The notes under the pieces are model-generated. The model saw nothing but the letters and a program-made list of their open reading frames with translations, did not search any database and was not told the DNA's origin. A stretch of DNA of 64,000 nucleotides from contig CM037872.1 in assembly GCA_021292105.1 (NCBI GenBank), forward strand, positions 8,295,291 to 8,359,290, written 5' to 3'. The DNA comes from Anadara kagoshimensis. Taxonomy: Eukaryota; Mollusca; Bivalvia; Arcoida; Arcidae. The translations under genes were made by a program, and so were the position numbers. Positions 56,795-64,000 of the stretch are shown here, one piece after another (position 1 is the first letter of the stretch; each line of letters starts with the position of its first letter).

Positions 56795-56949
56795 GAGAAT
56801 TTGGAAGTTTGACCAATTTGGTCTTGCATTCAAAGTTGCATCAAGGTAATGTATTAAAAGATGAGTAAAAGCATTTTCTCTGTCATTGCTAAAGTTAAGA
56901 AAGTGTCGATTTTGTTTCAAAATGTTGAAAACACCATTATAAAACATTG

Positions 56950-57115
56950 ATTTCGTATACACACGTGGCGGGTGTAGCTAAACAGAAGATACTTAACTTT
57001 CAGTTGCACACAGTCACGCTTTCCTTAGTTAGGTAAAAGTTCATGTGTTTAAAACCTAGTTTGTCAGTTTCAAAGTTTTTAGTTTGCTTCTGTGTTTTGA
57101 TTTGGACATGGATTA
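56950..57115 (+). repeat. GGCGGGTGTAGCTA-type repeat fragment
   Basis: CACACGTGGCGGGTGTAGCT, then AAAGTTCATGTGTTTAAAAC and CTAGTTTGTCAGTTTC correspond to 18090-18210. Diverged. Confidence 0.55.
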
Positions 57116-57359
57116 GTATGTTTGAATTTATTGGAAAAATGTTTTGAAAGGGTATCGCATTCAACAGGTATAGGTTTTCCAGATGTGAATTATAATATTC
57201 TGATTATTATAGGAACATCACATTTTATTGTAGTCCAGTAAGAAGCTTTAAGGAAGATTTTTTAACTTGGTTATATTCGTTTCAAATTATTCTAAAATGA
57301 ATAAGGCACAGCTCTCAAAAAGGGTTCTGCTCTCAAACAGACCTGCAATTCGAAAATTA

Positions 57360-57655
57360 GTCCGACTAATCAGCCCACTAAACCCCCATTTTAATTTTTT
57401 GACTTTTTGGGGGTTTGTGGTCTGCCAGCTTCCAATATTGAATTCTTGAAATTTCTGGCGAAAACGACAGAAACGAAAACACGTGTCAATAATTTCCAGT
57501 ATTTCCTTACCTCGAACTTGCTGGCAACATAGAACACTACCTAAAACATTATTCTACCAATCCATGCTTAACTTTAATTAAAATCCATCGATATCGATAT
57601 ACCCCAAAAAAGTCAAAAAATTAAAATGGGGGTTTAGTGGGCTGATTAGTCGGAC
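57360..57655. mobile_element. MITE with 50-bp inverted ends and TA target duplication
   Basis: Left end GTCCGACTAATCAGCCCACT continuing into AAACCCCCATTTTAATTTTT, mirrored exactly at the right end (AAAATGGGGGTTTAGTGGGC, TGATTAGTCGGAC), with TA on both sides. 296 bp, non-coding. Long, nearly perfect arms suggest a recent insertion. Confidence 0.88.
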
Positions 57656-59347
57656 TATTCAAAAATAAGACACAGTTCTCAAAAAATGAGATACAACTCA
57701 CAAAGCTAAAGTGATGCTCTTAAAATAAAGGTAATTGTGAAAATGAACTGTTCTATACAATGAATTATTGATACATGTAGCTCTCGAACAGTTGGCAATA
57801 AAACTAAACGACCTATTTTCAAATCTCAATTCTAAAGAAAAGTAACCACTTTTCAAAACTGTCAAATTAAGTGAAACGCAACTTCTAAAGGGGAATCTAA
57901 ATGAAGCCGGATGCTTCGGAAGTGCTTAGCTAGCTACATTCACCAGACACTCATTTATACAACGAACCAAGCTGCTTACAAATTTTTGCCGACTTATTGC
58001 AAATTCAATTTTTGCTAATCAGTTATTTAATCAAAATTGAGAAGGAAAGGAACATGCAACTATGGGATGTCAAATGTATACACACTGTAATGACCACAAC
58101 ACTTTCAGAGGGCCTTGACCAGCCTTGGGTGAAATGTGCAATCCCCCTATAAATCGGCGAATGATTTGTAAGCATCTTCGTTCTTTGTATAAAAGTTTCG
58201 GTAGTTGGAACTAGCTATCTCACAGCGTGTTAACTTAAACATGAACAAGAGGAGCAAAATAATGGCAATCGAATCTAATCAGATAAAACACGGTCCCGAC
58301 GTGATTAAAATATTTAGCGAGTTCTCTAAAACCAAACTAAAAGTAAAACTTTTAGCATTGCCTCTTGACCGCGAAATCTAATATAATCTATTTTTTCAAT
58401 ATTAATATATTATAGCTTGCAGCAAGTGTATTGACAATGTTTACCAAATGCCAGATATCGTTGAGGGCAATTTTCTCTGTTAAATAAGCGACACGAACAT
58501 ATAGAGAGATTTGTTTAATTAAAATAATAAATGTCTATTGTAAGAGTAAGTTTTAAACAAGTCAAAACTCTGTTCTTTGTTAAACCCTCTTTTTTTAGAT
58601 TATATATACTAAATCCTTTCTAAATCAAGATATACAAGTCAAGTATTCTGTACAGATCTGTCGAAAAATTAACGTTTGGTTACGAAAAGGAAAGAACGGT
58701 CAGCTGTCGAATGACAGATATATTGATAGCTTATTGTCGAAAAGCTGTCGGGGAAATTAATAAAAGCTGCCGTGAAGTTGACGAGATATGGCTAACGAGG
58801 GTACGAAATCAGCGACTGATTCGGCACTAACAAATTCGTTAGTTAAATGTTAAATTTTCGACAGGTACTTGAATGTTGGCTTATGGAATTTAAACTTTCG
58901 AAGTTGTTTTCATTTTAATAAAAGTACATATTCAATATGGAAACACAGATTTAAAGAATTTGGTGAGTATAGTTTTTCATTTATATACATGTACACATAT
59001 TTTTAGTTATTGTTAAATATATAACAATTGTAGTGTTATTATTTCCGTGGTTACAGAAGGGCACTTGCCGTAAGGTAAACGCTGAGCGAAAAAGAAGAGT
59101 CGAAATATTGAGCGGTCAAGAAGTGGATAACTAGTGACCGAAAACATGGAAAAGCGGCCTAGAGATACTAGTATATAATAACAAAATCCTAAACAAAACT
59201 ACTAAGGAGCCTAGATAGCGTGACGATTCGGCACTACTACTGTTGGTAAAACTCCGTTTGTGACAGTTGAATACTCGTTATTTCCATAGAAAATCAAATG
59301 GATTTGAATAAAGATTGATATTTTTCACGCTAGGCTAACGAATTACT
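57656..59347. other. Intergenic, one repeat fragment at 58050-58150
   Basis: Contains GGAACATGCAACTATGGGAT, GTCAAATGTATACACAC and AGAGGGCCTTGACCAGCC, the reverse complement of part of 17931-18080. Otherwise nothing recognised. Confidence 0.5.
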
Positions 59348-59537
59348 GTTGGAACCACTCTGTTTGCGACATAGCAAATCCTCATAGCGTCAACGTTTTA
59401 CCCTGTGCAGACATATTCTAGCGCGGAAGCGCATACATATTTTCAGTTACGACTTGGTACATGTAAATGAAAAATTATTTTTTATTCAAGTTTATTCGTA
59501 AAGAAAATTTCAATGTCACAAACAGAGTGGTTCCAAC
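59348..59537. mobile_element. Small fold-back element, 190 bp
   Basis: GTTGGAACCACTCTGTTTG at the left and CAAACAGAGTGGTTCCAAC at the right are perfect 19-bp inverted repeats. A related word (GTTGGTAAAACTCCGTTTGT) sits at 59242. No coding capacity. Confidence 0.75.
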
Positions 59538-59554
59538 GTTAAACTTTCGATAGA

Positions 59555-59900
59555 GTTGAGTTGAGTAATGGTGTTTAATTTAACGTCCCAGTCAAGAATA
59601 TTTCACCTTATATCGAGACGTCGCCAGCTATAGGCGAAGGTGCAGAAATTTTGCCCGTGCGTTGCGCTGATGGCATTATACAGCAGGGTTCTTTATCTTG
59701 CCAAGCCTACCAAGGCACAGGACCTGGTTTATTTTAAGTTCCCATCTGAAAGAACCACGACTTTCATTTAGTAATGCCGAGTGCTTGGAGAAAGAACAGT
59801 CGCTACCCACTTTTAAGTCTTGAGTCAGACCCGACCGTGGTTCGAACCCACGACTTCCCACTTACGATGCGAGCACTCTACCAACTGAGCTACCGCAGTG
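59555..59900 (-). mobile_element. tRNA-derived SINE with perfect 17-bp target duplication
   Basis: Minus-strand copy of the 3104 family, 346 bp, with complete head (CCACTGCGGTAGCTCAGTTG on the minus strand) and tail. GTTAAACTTTCGATAGA occurs at 59538-59554 and again at 59901-59917, so insertion boundaries are exact. The perfect duplication indicates a young insertion. It used target-primed reverse transcription by a partner LINE. Confidence 0.96.
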
Positions 59901-60104
59901 GTTAAACTTTCGATAGATCTGTCTGTACTAAGTACTTTCTTAATGAATAAACGATAATTAAAGGATGAATGATTAGAAAGCATTAGATGAGAAATTTTGA
60001 AGCCCATGTTTCATCTCTGTTCCATAACTAAGATTTTTTGGCAAGCTTGTGTTTTGTGTTATCACGAATATTGAAAAGCTGCTCGAATTTAAGTGTGTAT
60101 ATCC

Positions 60105-61665
60105 TTTTTAGCTCACCTGAGCCAAAGGCTCAGATGAGCTATTGCAATCTATCACTGTGCGTCGTGTGTAAACTTTACATTTTAATCTTCTCCAAAACTA
60201 CTGGGCCATATTTGATGAAACTTGGTGATTATCATGCCTGGGTAACAGCCTTTCAAAATTGTGTTCGGGATTTGGCCACGCCCAACAAGATGTCCGCTGT
60301 TATTAAAAATAGCAAAAAAACAAAAAAATCTTCTTCTCTGAAACCAAAAGGTGCAGGCAAATTTTGATTGGATATTTGGATTCAGCATACCTAGGAACAT
60401 TAAAATTGTGTTTTTCATGAAAATTAGACGAAAAATAGGTTACGCTATTTTTGTGTAAATTACGTAATTTTTAAAATGAGACATTTATTGTTATAACTTC
60501 ATAACGGCTGAAGATAATTGTATGGAGTTTTCACTGTTGATCTCGTTTTGCAATTTTCTTACAATTAATGTCAAGGTCGAAGGTCAAGGTCATGTCCCAG
60601 TTTTTTACCTTTGATAAAAAATGCTATTTTTTTAACATTTCTTGTGATAATGGCGTAGGATTTTGAGTTATTTGTAGGTATTGACATGACGATCATTTTG
60701 ATACATAGATCAGGGTCATGGGTTCAAAGGTCAAGGTCACAGATGTCCAAGAATACCAAAAAAGTTAATTATCTGCAAAACTATGAATTTTTTGTAGAGG
60801 CATGTATATCAGAATATTGTAGGTAATAGCACAATGGTCATTTTGATATATGAATAAAGGTCATGGGTTCAAAGGTCAAGGTCGCAGATGTAAACAAGTA
60901 CTGAAATAGTTAATTATCTCAAAAACTATAAACTTTTTGTATAGGCATGTATATTAGAATATTGTAGGTATTGGCCTAACGATCATTTTGATATATGAAT
61001 GAAGGTCATAGGTTCAAAGGTCAAGGTCAAAGATGTGAACGAATACTTAAATGGTTAATTATCTCAAAAACTATAAACTTTTTGTATAGGCATGTATATT
61101 GGAATAAGGTACGTATTGGCCTAATGATCATTTTGATATATGAATGAAAGTCATAGGTTCAAAGGTCAAGGTCATAGACGCGAACGAATACTTAAATGAT
61201 TAATTATCTCAAAAACTATAAACTTTTTGTATAGGCATGTATATTGGAATATTGTAGGCATTTGCACAACAATCATTTTGATATATGAATGAAGTTCATA
61301 GGTTCAAAGGTCAAGGTCATAGATGCAAACGAATACTTAAATGGTTAATTATCTTAAAAACTATAAACTCTTTGTATAGGCATGTATATTGGAATATTGT
61401 AGGTATTGGCCTAATGCACATTTTAATATACAGATGTTTTAGCTGTTTATAAATAATATATTGTAGCTAGACTTTAAATATGTTATGTATAGCATACTTA
61501 TATAATAATTATTATAATTAATTTGCAAAAATACTTGCATATTATTGGCCCTTACTGCTGAAAATTTTTATATTCTCTTTTATTAATGTCATTGAACCAT
61601 TGAAGCTCTGCATAAGATATGTACTCTTCCTCAGGTGAGCGTTAAGGCCCATGGGCCTCTTGTTT
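60105..61665 (+). repeat. AGCTCACCTGAGCC repeat element, full length, second near-identical copy
   Basis: Aligns end to end with 26608-28185, including the unusual block ATAGCAAAAA.ACAAAAAAAT and the ends AGGTGAGCGTTAAGGCCCAT and GGGCCTCTTGTTT. The first units match almost base for base. Confidence 0.92.
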
Positions 61666-61892
61666 GAATTATTGTTTTTTTTTATATTAATTCCGTGTTA
61701 TCTGTTATTGATTTTGGTGTTCTTAGCACATGGTTTCGCCATAGGAATATAAAACCGTATCTGTCGTCCAGGATCCGATGACAAAGTAACGTATACAGCA
61801 AGTGTATTTTAAAATTAAGGTTTAATCGTAACGAATAAAGCGCGAGCCGGCGTGATTTCACACATGGCGGCTATACGGTACTTAGAACAACA

Positions 61893-62125
61893 TGTATAGA
61901 GACCGCGATGGCCTAATGGATAAGACATCAGTCTACAAATCCAGGGTCTCTCACCGATGTGAGTTCCGACTTCGAGTCCCGCTCTGACTACACGTAGGGA
62001 AGTGAATTTTCCTTGTCATTGGCCTTTACTGGTTCAAGCAGTGTCAGTATAATGTGACTGGGGGAGTGGTACGCTTGTCTGTGGCGTACTGAATCGTTGA
62101 GCTAGCACCTTAAAGTCGACGCAAG
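61893..62125 (+). mobile_element. Second SINE family, tRNA-Arg-like head
   Basis: GACCGCGATGGCCTAATGGA with TAAGACATCAGTCTACAAAT (A-box arm) and GACTTCGAGTCCCGCTCTGA (B box) resemble a tRNA-Arg, but the variable region is too long (CTCACCGATGTGAG insert). A non-tRNA body (AGGGAAGTGAATTTTCCTTG, GTATAATGTGACTGGG) follows. Different family from the 3104 SINE. Confidence 0.75.
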
Positions 62126-62444
62126 TGCGCGCTGGTACAAGGTAGACAATAAAACAAACACTCGCACTTTACACTAATAATTGAAGTTGTTATTAGATTA
62201 ATCCATAGAGATTATAAAAGTAGTTCTCGTCGCAAATAGCTGAAAAATTGCGGATGTAACGTTAAGCATTATTCAACAACAACCTACATATATAATATGC
62301 GTCATATATTATACATTTCCGCTGTCATCAGAACGTGGACAACCAGCGCCGCACTCGGAAGACATTATTAAAGCGCTAGCTCACCGAGTTACATTCCACA
62401 AACAAGGTGGATGTGATACACACCGAAAAACCGATCCACCTACA

Positions 62445-62485
62445 TATGGAGCAATGAACCAACTGAGCTGCTATAGTGGTTTAAA
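62445..62485 (-). repeat. SINE head fragment
   Basis: GAACCAACTGAGCTGCTATA followed by GTGG is the reverse complement of the tRNA-like A-box head of the 3104 family. Nothing else of the element is visible. Confidence 0.45.
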
Positions 62486-62639
62486 GAAACTGGGGACAAC
62501 AATGGCACAAATACCAACCCTTGACACCGATAAATCAACCCTATTGTCATATACCATTTTTTGAATGTATTTAATTATTGTCATATACCAGTTTTTAAAA
62601 TGTATTTTATAATTAAATTTAAAAAAAATGGTATGACAC

Positions 62640-63200
62640 TATCAACAATACTGTGATGATTGCCATCAAATTTTTGAGGGCCTCGATAAGCCTAAGCTTG
62701 CAACATCCCTGGGTCAAAGTGAGAAACTCAAAATTCCTGTAATGACCCGTGATGGGGGCAACACATTTATTATAAATGCGCCTGTACCTGACCAATGAAA
62801 GAGGTACAATATCATAACGTTTGCAGTGATGAGATATACCTACTCGCGAGGATTTGAATATTTTTTATTCGCGGAGAAAAACACGCCAGATTAGCTGATA
62901 CAATCACGGGTGATTAATGTCCTTACTCCTGTTGATTTGGAAATTTTCGATTGATCAGTCAGTTAGTCATTTGTCTTTTTTATCTTACATCGACAGTGGT
63001 CACTTCAAGATTTAAGTTAATGTTTTACCATTAGTAACACTGGCCATTAACTGGACAGTCGGAAATATACACACGGCGAATCAGTAACATATCGATTGGT
63101 GATCAATGTAAGTAAAGTACTGTAAACCTGTCGAAACACTGTAGGAGCGTAGCTTACTATGAGGCAACCGAGGCAACTGCCTCGGTAAAAATCGTAACTT
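62640..63200. repeat. Repeat fragments related to 17931-18380
   Basis: TTTGAGGGCCTCGATAAGCC, TAAGCTTGCAACATCCCTGG (62670-62715) and GTAGCTTACTATGAGGCAAC, CGAGGCAACTGCCTCGGTAA (63150-63188) match the two ends of the 17931 family in reverse order. Confidence 0.55.
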
Positions 63201-63218
63201 TTTTATTTATTTAAAAAC

Positions 63219-63400
63219 AAGAGGCCCATGGGCCTTAACGCTCACCTGTGACCTTGACCTTTGAACCCATGAGGTTCATTCATATATCAAAATGATCATA
63301 AGGCCAATATTCTAGTATACATGCCTATACAAAAAAGTTTAAAGTTTTTGAGATAAATAATCATTTCAGTACTTGTTTCTATGACCTTGACCTTTGAACC
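63219..63400 (-). repeat. AGCTCACC-family 3' end, minus strand
   Basis: Starts AACAAGAGGCCCATGGGCCT and TAACGCTCACCTG, then TGACCTTGACCTTTGAACCC and TATACATGCCTATAC. One or two tandem units remain before it meets the LINE tail at 63402. Confidence 0.88.
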
Positions 63401-63401
63401 C

Positions 63402-64000
63402 AATCAATCAATCAATCAATCTTTATTTCCTCTTATACAGAGATTTTTGAATAAACATTTTACAAAATATAATTAATAAATAAATAACATATATACAAAG
63501 TTATAATACAATTATGTAACTATACTTAAGCATATTGTGGTTCAGGTGTTAACGGTATGGACTGACAGAGCGACATTTTACGCGAGCTGCCTATAATAAG
63601 CTGCAGAGATTGCTTGTAGGAACTGATAGCATAGCCCAACAAATTTATGGTGTTCCTCTTCATTGTCAATAGAAACTGGCCTAAGTCCTAATAAGACGCA
63701 GTAAAATCTTTCATCAGTGTATCTATTCAATTCGATGTTGAGATTTATACCGAAATTGTCTGTAATAGAGTTCCAGAACTGCTCTCTTATTACATTAACA
63801 CTACAACAATGAGATGCTATATGAACATACAAGTTACTAAATACACAGTTACACACACAGCATTGGTAATATGTACACTTAGGTGTTAAAACCCACAGTT
63901 TAGCTATGTAGCGAGCCAAGTCTAGCTCGGACTTATTGGTAGGAAAAGTCCATACAGATGCTACAGATCCTTTCTCATGTATTTGTCTGAAGACTCGAAA
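63402..64000 (-). mobile_element. 3' end of a second LINE with (ATTG)n tail, cut by the window edge
   Basis: On the minus strand an open frame enters from the window edge and ends at 63578, followed by a 3' UTR, GAGGAAATAAAG and a tail of (ATTG)n. A short tandem repeat instead of poly(A) is usual for CR1/L2/I-type LINEs. The element continues to the right of the window. Confidence 0.75.
63578..64000 (-). CDS. LINE polyprotein C-terminus (partial)
   Basis: Open from the window edge to TAA at 63578-63580, about 140 residues. It reads through RVFRQIHEKGSVASVWTF and LARYIAKLWVLTPK, then CTYYQCCVCN...HIASHC, a Cys/His knuckle common at the end of LINE ORF2 proteins. The reverse transcriptase core would lie to the right. 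No stop interrupts the visible part, so the source copy may be young. It could instead be a host exon, but the adjacent (ATTG)n tail argues for a LINE. Confidence 0.6.
   Translation of the reverse strand, partial: FRVFRQIHEKGSVASVWTFPTNKSELDLARYIAKLWVLTPKCTYYQCCVCNCVFSNLYVHIASHCCSVNVIREQFWNSITDNFGINLNIELNRYTDERFYCVLLGLRPVSIDNEEEHHKFVGLCYQFLQAISAAYYRQLA

Noticed and set aside
61893..61980. Possible tRNA-Arg gene
   Set aside because: The variable region is too long and a non-tRNA body follows; treated as a SINE.

Overview
The window looks like nuclear DNA of a lophotrochozoan animal, most likely a bivalve mollusc. It is AT-rich, its genes are split by GT-AG introns, and it is full of tRNA-derived SINEs, MITEs and the AGCTCACCTGAGC...GGCCCATGGGCCTCTTG repeats I associate with bivalves. 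The species assignment is inference. There is no operon, CRISPR or prokaryotic organisation.

Two host genes are readable, both on the + strand. The first (376-6102) is the 3' part of a Rho GTPase-activating protein of the ARHGAP21/23 type. It has four exons that complete a RhoGAP domain and one long serine-rich last exon, whose reading frame is broken twice by single-base-scale shifts. Its upstream exons lie left of the window.

The second gene (22236-53923) is the main result. Nine exons spread over 31.7 kb join in phase into a 743-residue protein with the full PRDM9 architecture: KRAB-like domain, SSXRD motif, pre-SET zinc knuckle, PR/SET domain with all three catalytic tyrosines, a lone C2H2 finger, a Cys4 module, and a C-terminal array of eight nearly identical 84-bp C2H2 fingers. 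The fingers differ almost only at DNA-contact positions. In vertebrates this protein trimethylates H3K4/H3K36 at sites chosen by the finger array and so places meiotic recombination hotspots. The sequence suggests an intact, rapidly evolving version in this animal.

Almost everything else is mobile DNA. 6103-22212 is intergenic: MITEs, a retrotransposon fragment, a pentanucleotide satellite, a 2.9-kb fold-back element and a tandem duplication. The PRDM9 introns hold two hAT-like elements (both about 780 bp with 8-bp target duplications; one is in intron 1, one in intron 3), a Tc1/mariner-type MITE, a decayed L1/Tx1-type retrotransposon (about 35.9-41.3 kb), a 1040-bp element built of palindromic words, and a 1.6-kb inverted pair of GAT/CAT arrays. 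One MITE appears to supply the branch point for the KRAB exon. 53924-64000 is again repeats: SINEs, MITEs, AGCTCACC elements, and at the right edge the 3' end of a second LINE on the minus strand.
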